DNA of 5,821 nucleotides from Spirochaetales bacterium (GTDB lineage: Bacteria > Spirochaetota > Spirochaetia > DSM-16054 > Sediminispirochaetaceae). Positions 1 through 5,297 of this stretch are shown here, piece by piece. The notes beneath the pieces are model-generated. The model made no database searches, was not told the DNA's origin, and saw nothing but the letters and a program-made list of their open reading frames with translations. The stretch's first letter is position 1, and each line of letters starts with the position of its first letter. The translations under genes were made by a program, and so were the position numbers. The DNA is taken from assembly GCA_021767325.1 (NCBI GenBank), contig JAASTM010000177.1:1-5821 (forward strand). Direction: 5' to 3'.

Positions 1-1
1 A

Positions 2-904
2 GATGGGCAGGGCGGACCTGCTGCTGTGGTGAACGGAGAAGAAATCAGCCAGCAAGAGTTCGAGCAGCTGCTGAACTACTTTCGCTATCAATATATGCAA
101 CAGGGTATGCAGGTACAGGGACCTCAGCTAGAGCAGCTGAAAAAAATGGTACTCGAGAGTCTGATCGACAATGAGCTGATGTACCAAATCGCAAAAGAGA
201 ACGGCTACGGCCCCAGTGAAGAGGAACTCGACCAGGAGCTGCAGAAAACCAAAGGCCGTTTCGCCGATGAAGATGCGTACCAAAAAGCACTGAACCAGCA
301 GGGCATGACCGAAGCAGAATTGCGCCAGGAGTTGGCCAAACAGATGACCAAGTACGAGTTCGAGCAGGACAAATTCGGCGAACAGACCCAGGTAGCATCG
401 GATGAGATCAAGGCCTTCTACGATGATAATCCTCAACAGTTCGAGCAGCCGGAACAGGTGCGGGCCAGCCATATCCTGATCAAAGTGGGCGAAGATGCTA
501 CAGAGGATGACAAGCAGGCTGCGAAAGAGAAGTTGATGGCAGCGAAGGAGAGAATCGAAAACGGTGAAGAGTTCAGCGAAGTAGCCCGGGAAGTATCGGA
601 AGGGCCGAGCAGCGAGCGCGGCGGTGATCTGAACTACTTTGGCCGCGGACAGATGGTTCCAGCGTTTGAAGAAGCGGTGTTCAACATGGAAGTCGGCGAG
701 CTCAGCGGTATTGTCGAAACCTCCTTCGGGTACCACCTTATCAAGAAAACCGACGCAAAAGAGGCTTCTAACGTTCCGTTCGAAGAGGTAAAGGGCGACA
801 TAAAGACCCATCTCGAACGTGTCAAACTGCAGGATGCCAAAAAGGCCTTTCTTGAGGATAAGAAGCAGGACGCTGAAATCAAGCGTTTCGCCGTAAGCGG
901 ATAA
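2..904 (+). CDS. Parvulin-type peptidyl-prolyl cis-trans isomerase, SurA/PrsA-like (5' end missing)
   Basis: Likely an exported foldase that isomerizes prolyl bonds in secreted or envelope proteins. The reading frame is open to the left edge (…D-G-Q-G-G-P-A-A-V-V-N-G-E-E), so the real start and any signal peptide or lipoprotein leader lie upstream; the GTG at 26 is probably just a Val codon. Numbering from that codon, residues 2-135 are a helical, Glu/Gln-rich SurA_N-like chaperone region beginning with the VNGEEIS strand-turn seen in this family. Residues 146-243 are a complete PpiC/rotamase domain: RASHILIKV with His149, GGDLNYFGRGQMVPAFEEAV (199-218), and FGYHLIKKTD with His237. A charged helical tail follows (about 250-285). 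There is one parvulin domain, as in PrsA, rather than the two of classical SurA. The gene stops at TAA 902-904 and is followed at once by a terminator. The family call is firm; the cellular location is inferred because the N-terminus is absent. Confidence 0.92.
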   Translation, partial: DGQGGPAAVVNGEEISQQEFEQLLNYFRYQYMQQGMQVQGPQLEQLKKMVLESLIDNELMYQIAKENGYGPSEEELDQELQKTKGRFADEDAYQKALNQQGMTEAELRQELAKQMTKYEFEQDKFGEQTQVASDEIKAFYDDNPQQFEQPEQVRASHILIKVGEDATEDDKQAAKEKLMAAKERIENGEEFSEVAREVSEGPSSERGGDLNYFGRGQMVPAFEEAVFNMEVGELSGIVETSFGYHLIKKTDAKEASNVPFEEVKGDIKTHLERVKLQDAKKAFLEDKKQDAEIKRFAVSG

Positions 905-926
905 ATCTCATATAGTTCGAGTATCT

Positions 927-958
927 ACAGCCGGCGCCTGTCTGCCGGCTGTTTTTTT
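927..958 (+). terminator. Rho-independent terminator after the parvulin gene
   Basis: A perfect 9-bp stem, ACAGCCGGC (927-935) paired with GCCGGCTGT (944-952), encloses an 8-nt loop. It is followed by an unbroken run of seven T (952-958, the first being the last base of the stem). It starts 22 bp after the stop codon and insulates the thioredoxin gene from upstream transcription. Confidence 0.9.
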
Positions 959-987
959 ACCCACACGCTTGATTTTTATAAAAAGTA

Positions 988-1003
988 TTATTACCTTATT
1001 ACC
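988..1003. repeat. Perfect tandem duplication of TTATTACC upstream of the thioredoxin gene
   Basis: TTATTACC at 988-995 is repeated exactly and without a gap at 996-1003. The pair lies in the AT-rich spacer between the parvulin terminator and the thioredoxin gene. If the -10 element is TATAAT at 1036-1041, the repeats fall at roughly -60 to -45, where an activator often binds. The repeat is seen directly; its role as a binding site is inference. Confidence 0.4.
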
Positions 1004-1012
1004 AAATAGGAA

Positions 1013-1041
1013 AACAATATATATATCAAAAGATATATAAT
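1013..1041 (+). promoter_or_regulatory. Possible thioredoxin promoter with an overlapping palindrome
   Basis: A consensus -10 element TATAAT sits at 1036-1041. The -35 position at 17 bp spacing (1013-1018, AACAAT) is poor, so the promoter may need an activator. Overlapping it is a perfect 8-bp inverted repeat, TATATATC (1020-1027) and GATATATA (1032-1039), separated by AAAA, which could be an operator. The predicted start near 1048 would leave a very short leader containing only the ribosome site. An alternative -35, TTGATT at 969-974, has no good -10 at the usual distance. The AT richness makes chance matches likely. Confidence 0.35.
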
Positions 1042-1046
1042 ACATT

Positions 1047-1054
1047 AAAGGAGA
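1047..1054 (+). promoter_or_regulatory. Ribosome binding site of the thioredoxin gene
   Basis: AAAGGAGA lies 4 bp before the ATG at 1059 and is a strong Shine-Dalgarno match. It supports this start over any internal one. Confidence 0.75.
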
Positions 1055-1058
1055 AGAT

Positions 1059-1412
1059 ATGCCTGAACATCTGACTAAAGAGACCTTTTTGGAGAAAGTG
1101 TTTGATTACGAGAATAAGAAAGAGTGGGAATTCCAGGGTGAACTCCCGGCAGTAATCGACTTCTATGCCGACTGGTGCGGTCCCTGCAAAATGGTAGCTC
1201 CCATCGTTGAAGAACTTTCGGAAGAATATGAAGGCAAAGTAGATTTCTACAAAATCGATACCGAGGAACAGCAAGAACTCGCTGCGGCCTTCGGCATACA
1301 GAGTATTCCTTCGCTTCTGTTTATTCCGCTGAACGGAAAACCGCAGATGGCGGCTGGTGCACTTCCAAAAGAAACCTTCAAACAGGTTATCGATGATGAG
1401 CTGCTGGCCTAA
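1059..1412 (+). CDS. trxA: Thioredoxin family protein (CGPC active site)
   Basis: A 117-residue cytoplasmic disulfide reductase with no signal peptide. The active site is WCGPCK (Trp39-Lys44, redox cysteines 40 and 43), preceded by the standard strand VIDFYADWC. The cis-proline loop is SIP (Pro84), and the FGIQSIPSLLFI stretch and a C-terminal helix (104-117) complete the fold. The first 30 residues form an extension (MPEHLTKETFLEKVFDYENKK and on, with the segment EWEFQGELPAV) longer than in E. coli TrxA; this longer form is known among anaerobe and Bacteroidetes-like thioredoxins. The protein is strongly acidic. It appears monocistronic: a terminator lies upstream and a hairpin downstream, and no thioredoxin reductase gene is adjacent, so the reductase must be encoded elsewhere. 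CGPC fits a general thioredoxin rather than a DsbA- or TlpA-type protein. The gene symbol is by family and function, not by proven orthology. Confidence 0.93.
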   Translation: MPEHLTKETFLEKVFDYENKKEWEFQGELPAVIDFYADWCGPCKMVAPIVEELSEEYEGKVDFYKIDTEEQQELAAAFGIQSIPSLLFIPLNGKPQMAAGALPKETFKQVIDDELLA

Positions 1413-1428
1413 TCCCAGCTATCTCGAG

Positions 1429-1464
1429 AAAAACCGGTCCTCTTTCACGGGTGCCGGTTTTTTT
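1429..1464. terminator. Terminator between convergent thioredoxin and TetR genes, probably bidirectional
   Basis: AAAAACCGG (1429-1437) pairs with CCGGTTTTT (1454-1462) around a 16-nt loop, and the T run continues to 1464. Read on the other strand, the A run gives five U, so the hairpin can also end the TetR transcript, whose stop codon is at 1476-1478. The G+C core is only 4 bp, so it is weaker than the hairpin at 927-958. Confidence 0.75.
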
Positions 1465-1475
1465 GTGTCTTCAGT

Positions 1476-2048
1476 TTAACTCTTGTAGAGCAGCGGGTGA
1501 ACCAATTCTTTGAGCGGAGCCATTTCCACTCCTAAGATCGTGTGTACAATACCTCCGGTCAGCATGGTCAGAATGATGTCCGCATATACCTTGGTGTTCA
1601 GAGTGTCTCCGAATACTGTATCCAAGCCTTCCTTCAGCATCAGCTTCCAGCGTGCATATGCAGCCTGTATCTTCTGTTTTAGTTCACTCTGAGTAGTGAT
1701 AGCCTCGTGGATCAGATAGATATGCAGTTTTCCGCGGGTCTGCGCATTGAAAATTGTGTGAAAAACGGCCTCCAGAATGCTCTCGGGGGCCGTCTTCTCT
1801 TTGAGGCTCTTTACCCAGTCCAGCAGGCCTTCGGTGAGCTCCTGCATATATGCATCGGTTACATCGAAGATCAGGTCGGCTTTGCTAGAGTAGTAGTAAT
1901 ACAAAGTGCCTTTGCTTATATTGAGCGTACGGGCAATCTCGGCCAGGCTGGTATCCTGAGCCCCCTGCTGGATAAACAGTTCAGTGGCAGCCTGAAGGAT
2001 TCGTTCTCTGTTATCAATTCCTACATAGTCCTGTTTGCTTTTTCGCAT
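1476..2048 (-). CDS. TetR/AcrR family transcriptional regulator
   Basis: A 190-residue protein, a normal length for the family. The N-terminal DNA-binding domain (about residues 14-60) is clear: RERILQAATELFIQQGAQDT, then the helix-turn-helix SLAEIARTLNISKGTLYYYYSSKADL (34-59) with the usual K-G-T-L-Y-Y-Y-Y recognition helix and F/Y-x-S-K turn. Residues 65-190 form an all-helical ligand and dimer domain that I cannot tie to a particular ligand. The ATG at 2046-2048 is preceded by TGGAGT (CTCC at 2055-2058 on the plus strand) at good spacing. It is divergent from the xdhC-argA operon with a 110-bp shared spacer, the classic arrangement for a repressor that controls itself and its neighbour. 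The link to xdhC-argA is inferred from layout; its inducer is unknown. Confidence 0.93.
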   Translation of the reverse strand: MRKSKQDYVGIDNRERILQAATELFIQQGAQDTSLAEIARTLNISKGTLYYYYSSKADLIFDVTDAYMQELTEGLLDWVKSLKEKTAPESILEAVFHTIFNAQTRGKLHIYLIHEAITTQSELKQKIQAAYARWKLMLKEGLDTVFGDTLNTKVYADIILTMLTGGIVHTILGVEMAPLKELVHPLLYKS

Positions 2049-2083
2049 TATTTACTCCATCTTTCCATTCAATATATCATACT

Positions 2084-2103
2084 CTATTGAGGGGTTGGAA
2101 TAG
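2084..2103. promoter_or_regulatory. Possible TetR operator, short palindrome over the xdhC -35
   Basis: CTATT (2084-2088) and AATAG (2099-2103) form a 5-bp inverted repeat with a 10-bp centre, 20 bp overall, covering the predicted -35 of xdhC at 2095-2100. Size and place suit a TetR-family site, but the arms are short and this could be chance. Confidence 0.25.
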
Positions 2104-2122
2104 GAAAAGTTTTGAGTATAAT
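2095..2122 (+). promoter_or_regulatory. Predicted sigma-70-type promoter of the xdhC-argA operon
   Basis: A -35 of TTGGAA (2095-2100, four of six consensus bases) and a perfect -10 TATAAT (2117-2122) are separated by 16 bp. Transcription would start near 2129, about 30 bp before the ATG, leaving room for the AGGAG ribosome site at 2149-2153. Confidence 0.6.
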
Positions 2123-2158
2123 CTGAAATGAACAATTCAATCCCACCTAGGAGATCAT

Positions 2159-3265
2159 ATGTTCGATATATATCAACAGTTGGAGGAGTGGAGCGGCGAT
2201 CCTGACAAACTTCCCGTGTACCTTGCAACTGTCATTTCGATAGAGGGCTCGGCGGTTCGCGGGGCCGGAGCCACCATGGGAATTGCAGCCGACGGATCGC
2301 TGACCGGTTCAGTAAGCGGCGGGTGTATTGAAAGCACGGTTATTGATGCGGTCAAACAGCTGCGACCGAAGCGAGCTGCTCAGCAGATGACATTCTGTCC
2401 GAGTGACGACCCTTTTATGGGGGCGCCATCGCCTTGCGGCGGAACGGTAAAGGTCTGCGTGTATCCGTACTCAGCTGATGTGGGGGCAGCGGTGGCCGCC
2501 CGCAGCAACAGTGGGCAGGATATCCTCTGGGGGCTGTGTACCGATGGCCCGCAGGACTGGATCGGACTTTCCTTTGCCCTGGATGATACCCAGCAGCTCT
2601 GCATTGGATCTTCGGCCGCTTCTCAGGCGTCCGCCATTGCCGCCGAGGAAGTAGAGGCGCAATTGACGCCCCTGCTGCCGAGGGAGTACGGTACTTTTGA
2701 GAGTGAAAGTTCGGAAGGTGAAGGTTTGGAGGGCGAAGGGGGGCAAGTGAAAGCAAGCTTCTTCATTCATCATCATCCGCCAATTCCCCATGCGGCGGTT
2801 GTCGGCGGATCTCACATAGGAGAGGCCCTGGTTCTCCAGCTCAAAGCCCTGGGCTGGCGGGTGAGCCTCATCGACCCGCGGGAGAGCTTTGCTCCCCCGC
2901 AGCGCTTCCGTACAGCCGACAGGCTGCTGCATCTCTGGCCGCGGGAGGCCTTCGAAGAGTTGGGGGTATCGGCCGGAACTCAGGCTTCAGCGCATACCGC
3001 AGTGGCGGCGATTACCCACAGCGAACAGATTGACGACACCGCAGTAGCGGCAGCCCTCGATAACGGGTGTTTCTACGTCGGGGTGCTCGGCAGTAGACGC
3101 ACTTTCGCAGATCGTATCGAACGCTTGAAAACACTGGGCTATTCCGACGAACAGCTCGAAAGAGTACACGGCCCGATCGGCCTTGATATCGGCGCCGGCA
3201 ACCCGGAAGAAATAGCACTTGCAATCGCCGCACAGATGGTGCAGGATTACCGCAAAGGGAGATAA
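2159..3265 (+). CDS. XdhC/CoxI family protein (molybdenum hydroxylase maturation factor)
   Basis: In studied members such as XdhC, the protein binds molybdenum cofactor, helps its sulfuration and delivers it to xanthine dehydrogenase-type enzymes in the cytoplasm. This 368-residue protein has both domains. The N-terminal XdhC_CoxI domain (about 8-105) shows ATVISIEGSAVRGAGATM, GSVSGGCIES with Cys56, and SPCGG with Cys93. The C-terminal Rossmann-like XdhC_C domain (about 210-360) shows VVGGSHIGEAL, THSEQIDDTAVAAAL, YVGVLGSRRTFADRI and GPIGLDIGAGNPEEIALAIAAQ. An acidic Glu/Gly linker (about 180-197) joins them, followed by IHHHPPIPH. The ATG follows AGGAG (2149-2153) at ideal spacing. No xanthine dehydrogenase, CO dehydrogenase or cofactor-synthesis gene is in the window. 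The gene precedes argA by 4 bp and is divergent from a TetR regulator. The family is certain; the client enzyme is unknown, so I give no symbol. Confidence 0.92.
   Translation: MFDIYQQLEEWSGDPDKLPVYLATVISIEGSAVRGAGATMGIAADGSLTGSVSGGCIESTVIDAVKQLRPKRAAQQMTFCPSDDPFMGAPSPCGGTVKVCVYPYSADVGAAVAARSNSGQDILWGLCTDGPQDWIGLSFALDDTQQLCIGSSAASQASAIAAEEVEAQLTPLLPREYGTFESESSEGEGLEGEGGQVKASFFIHHHPPIPHAAVVGGSHIGEALVLQLKALGWRVSLIDPRESFAPPQRFRTADRLLHLWPREAFEELGVSAGTQASAHTAVAAITHSEQIDDTAVAAALDNGCFYVGVLGSRRTFADRIERLKTLGYSDEQLERVHGPIGLDIGAGNPEEIALAIAAQMVQDYRKGR
2700..2743 (+). repeat. Purine-rich repeat encoding the Glu-Gly linker of the XdhC-like protein
   Basis: GAAGGT occurs twice in tandem (2714-2725), and the unit recurs in altered form as GAGGGCGAAGGG (2729-2740). 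The product reads EGEGLEGEGG (residues 186-195), between the two conserved domains. Synonymous changes between units show the acidic peptide is kept while the DNA has drifted. It is probably a flexible, variable-length linker. Confidence 0.5.
3257..3261 (+). promoter_or_regulatory. Ribosome binding site that sets the argA start
   Basis: GGGAG lies within the last codons of the xdhC-like gene, 8 bp before the ATG at 3270. It supports 3270 rather than the in-frame ATG at 3219, and suggests that argA translation is coupled to termination of the upstream gene. Confidence 0.65.
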
Positions 3266-3269
3266 TGGC

Positions 3270-4583
3270 ATGGCAGCACTGGATCGAGAGCTCGATATAA
3301 TCCGCGAAAGCCTCGGGTATGCGCACCGTTTCCGCGGTCGCCTGTTTGTACTGCATATTGAGTTGCCGGTCATTGAGAACCAGTTTTTTCCCATTTTCAT
3401 AAAAGATATTGCAACCCTGCATCAATCCGGGATCCGAATGATCCTGGTTCCGGGTACCCGCGAGAAGGTTGTGCGTACCCTCGAAGAGTATAAAGTGCAA
3501 CAGCATTCCCACCACGGACTGAGAATTACCGATGAAGCTGCACTTCCGTTTGTCGAAATGGTTGCCTTCAATATTGCCAACAAGCTCATGTCGGCATTGG
3601 CCGGGGAGGGAGTTCGTTCGGTCATCGGCAACTGGGTGCGGGCCAAGGGTAGGGGAATCATAGACGGTGTGGACTATAAATACACCGGCGTTGTGGAACG
3701 CATAGACACTCACGCGCTGAATACCATCCTGGATCAGGATGTGATTCCGATTTTTCCGCCAATTGGCTGGAACGCAAACGGCAAAACCTACAATGTGGCC
3801 GCCGACGAGTTGTCGGTTTCTGTAAGCTCACAGCTGACGGCCGAAAAGCTTTTTTTCGTAGGGGAGGGCCGGGCTGTGCAAACCGAGAGCTTGAGCCTGC
3901 CGGCCTCACTGGGACTGGAACCGGGAGAGCGTATCAGCCGACTTACAGTTCAGGAGGCCCGCGAACTGGTGAAGCTCAATCCGGACGGCAATCAGATGAT
4001 CCGTAAAGTCGATCTGGGCCGTAAAGCCTGTGAATCCGGGGTAGAGCGGGTTCATCTGGTCGACGGTCTGCAGGAGGGCGTTATCCTGCAGGAGATCTTC
4101 TCCAATATCGGGATCGGTACGATGATTCACACCAGTATTTTCGAATCGATAAGACCAATGGAGCGCAGCGACGTGTCCGAAGTTCTGCGAGTGATGGAAC
4201 CCTATATCACCCAGGGCATACTGGTTCCCAGAGATACTCGCAGTCTGGAGGATCAATATCAGGACTATGTAGTGTACGATATGGACGGTCGGGTCCATGG
4301 CTGCGCCGCCATGCACCTGTATTCGGATAATCAGGGAGAAATTGCCGGAATAGCGGTGGACCGCGGCTTTGCCGGCCTGGGGATAGGCAAGCGGCTGGTA
4401 CTCTACCTCGTTGAAAAAGCCAGAGAGCGGGGGCTAAAGAGAATTTTCGCACTCACAACTCAAACCGCAGACTGGTTCGAAAAGCTTGGTTTTCGGCAGG
4501 GTGAGCTGAAAGAAATTGCCAGAAAAAAGCGGCACTATTACAATACTTCCCGCAAGTCAAAAATATATGTGTACGATCTCTAG
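3270..4583 (+). CDS. argA: Amino-acid N-acetyltransferase (N-acetylglutamate synthase, ArgA type)
   Basis: Transfers acetyl from acetyl-CoA to glutamate, the first step of arginine synthesis, in the cytoplasm. The 437 residues match the usual ArgA length (E. coli 443). Residues about 24-275 are an amino-acid-kinase-like domain, which in ArgA is non-catalytic and binds arginine as feedback inhibitor: LFVLHIELPVIENQF, KDIATLHQSGIRMILVPGT, GLRITDEAAL, DGVDYKYTGVVERID, and ESGVERVHLVDG followed by ILQEIFSNIGIGTMI. Residues about 292-437 are the GNAT acetyltransferase domain: IRPMERSDVSEVLRVMEPYITQG with ILVPR, GEIAGIAVDRGFAGLGIGKRL (acetyl-CoA loop), ALTTQTADWFEKLGF, and the C-terminal YNTSRKSKIYVYDL, close to the ArgA ending. 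I chose ATG 3270 from the ribosome site and the 4-bp gap after xdhC; ATG 3219 would add 17 residues inside that gene. The glycine motif of true kinases is replaced (GG to ELP). Its 3' end overlaps the convergent T-component gene by 27 bp. No other arginine gene is in view. Confidence 0.93.
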   Translation: MAALDRELDIIRESLGYAHRFRGRLFVLHIELPVIENQFFPIFIKDIATLHQSGIRMILVPGTREKVVRTLEEYKVQQHSHHGLRITDEAALPFVEMVAFNIANKLMSALAGEGVRSVIGNWVRAKGRGIIDGVDYKYTGVVERIDTHALNTILDQDVIPIFPPIGWNANGKTYNVAADELSVSVSSQLTAEKLFFVGEGRAVQTESLSLPASLGLEPGERISRLTVQEARELVKLNPDGNQMIRKVDLGRKACESGVERVHLVDGLQEGVILQEIFSNIGIGTMIHTSIFESIRPMERSDVSEVLRVMEPYITQGILVPRDTRSLEDQYQDYVVYDMDGRVHGCAAMHLYSDNQGEIAGIAVDRGFAGLGIGKRLVLYLVEKARERGLKRIFALTTQTADWFEKLGFRQGELKEIARKKRHYYNTSRKSKIYVYDL

Positions 4584-5297
4584 CACCATGATGGGAAGTG
4601 CCCACAATACGAAGAAAAGAATGTCTTTTCGGCTGAGTTCGAAACTGGTGTGAAGCACCGTTTCGTCAAAATTGCGAGACTCCAGGGCCAGAGCCAGCTC
4701 CTCCATCTGCAGCAGTAGCTTCTCCATTAGCGGGTTCATGAGACTCTTCAGCTTTACTACCGGACTTCGTTGCAGTTCTATACCGCGGGCCTTCCGGGCT
4801 TCCCGAATTTCATGGACACCATCCAGCAGCAGTGGGATTATAACCAGACTCAATGCGGCATGGGAGGCCAATCGGCCGGCAGGAACCCCCGGTACAGGTT
4901 TCAGAAGCCAGAAGATAACCGCGTGCAGCTCGGTCGGATCGGTTACTGCGGTGAACAGTATTCCCAGCCAGACTATCAGCAAAAACCGCCAGGTGGCGGC
5001 CCCGGCTGAGTAGATGGCAGCCTGCCGGCCGGCACTCAGCTCCGTAAAGAAGTTTGAGATGCCGATAACCAGTGCCAGAACTGCGAAGACCTTGAGCTCA
5101 CGGCGAAAAGCGGCCGGCCGTAATCCGCTTCCGATAGACGCCCACAACATCAGAATAGTGATTGTTCCCCAGTGCAGCCAGCCACCTGAAAACAGCACCC
5201 CAATGTAGCCAATCATGAGGAGAAGCTTGAAACGTGGATCCACACGGTGAAGCGCTGAATTACCTGGTTGGTAGTGGAGAATTGCTATTTCAGCCAT
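4557..5297 (-). CDS. ECF transporter transmembrane (T) component, EcfT/CbiQ/BioN family
   Basis: The membrane coupling subunit of an energy-coupling-factor importer; it links the ATPase pair to a substrate-binding S component for vitamins or metal ions. The 246 residues begin with LHYQPGNSALHRVDPRFKLLLM, where the N-terminal D-P-R-x-K-L is a family hallmark. Hydrophobic segments lie at about 24-37, 42-58, 69-86, 104-118, 144-160 and 226-245. The cytoplasmic helical region holds the first coupling motif EARKARG (Ala170-Arg171-Gly172). The second is degenerate, ESRNF (Ser207-Arg208-Asn209) where Ala-Arg-Gly is usual. ATG 5295-5297 lies inside the end of the ATPase gene, a 13-bp overlap; no strong ribosome site is visible, and an in-frame TGA at 5304-5306 rules out an ATG further upstream, so coupled translation is likely. 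The 3' end overlaps argA convergently. The substrate cannot be told; biotin (BioN-like) or cobalt/nickel (CbiQ-like) are options. Confidence 0.88.
   Translation of the reverse strand: MAEIAILHYQPGNSALHRVDPRFKLLLMIGYIGVLFSGGWLHWGTITILMLWASIGSGLRPAAFRRELKVFAVLALVIGISNFFTELSAGRQAAIYSAGAATWRFLLIVWLGILFTAVTDPTELHAVIFWLLKPVPGVPAGRLASHAALSLVIIPLLLDGVHEIREARKARGIELQRSPVVKLKSLMNPLMEKLLLQMEELALALESRNFDETVLHTSFELSRKDILFFVLWALPIMVLEIVHIYF

Larger units (their letters stand above)
2076..2122. promoter_or_regulatory. Divergent promoter region with mirror-image GAGTATRAT boxes
   Basis: On the minus strand GAGTATGAT runs from 2084 to 2076; on the plus strand GAGTATAAT runs from 2114 to 2122. Together they are a 9-bp inverted repeat with one mismatch. 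Each contains a -10-like hexamer: TATGAT for the TetR gene (2076-2081) and TATAAT for xdhC (2117-2122). The minus-strand -35 is poor, so the TetR promoter is the less certain of the two. The symmetry may reflect the promoters themselves or a pair of regulator half-sites. Confidence 0.4.

Noticed and set aside
26..28. GTG at 26 as the start of the parvulin gene
   Set aside because: The frame remains open to the window edge, no ribosome site precedes it, and V-V-N-G-E-E is the usual mature N-terminal strand that follows a leader in this family.
128..811. A 227-codon minus-strand open frame opposite the parvulin gene
   Set aside because: It is an antisense shadow of a clear parvulin coding sequence; its Leu/Phe-rich translation mirrors the Glu/Gln/Lys-rich sense codons and has no recognizable domain or ribosome site.
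1018..1041. TA-rich stretch as a microsatellite or origin-like element
   Set aside because: It is only about 20 bp long, sits exactly in a promoter position and shows an ordered palindrome, with no DnaA-box cluster or replication gene nearby.
3219..3269. Upstream in-frame ATG for argA at 3219
   Set aside because: It would add 17 residues encoded inside the xdhC end, has no ribosome site, and extends past the usual ArgA N-terminus; ATG 3270 has GGGAG at good spacing.
3012..3713. A 233-codon minus-strand open frame across the xdhC-argA junction
   Set aside because: It lies opposite conserved domains of both genes, shows no family motif, and spans the operon junction, so it is most likely a chance open frame.
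4672..5013. Plus-strand open frames opposite the ECF T component (4672-5013, 4770-5009, 5014-5208)
   Set aside because: They are antisense to a clear membrane protein gene, overlap each other in different frames and contain no recognizable motif.
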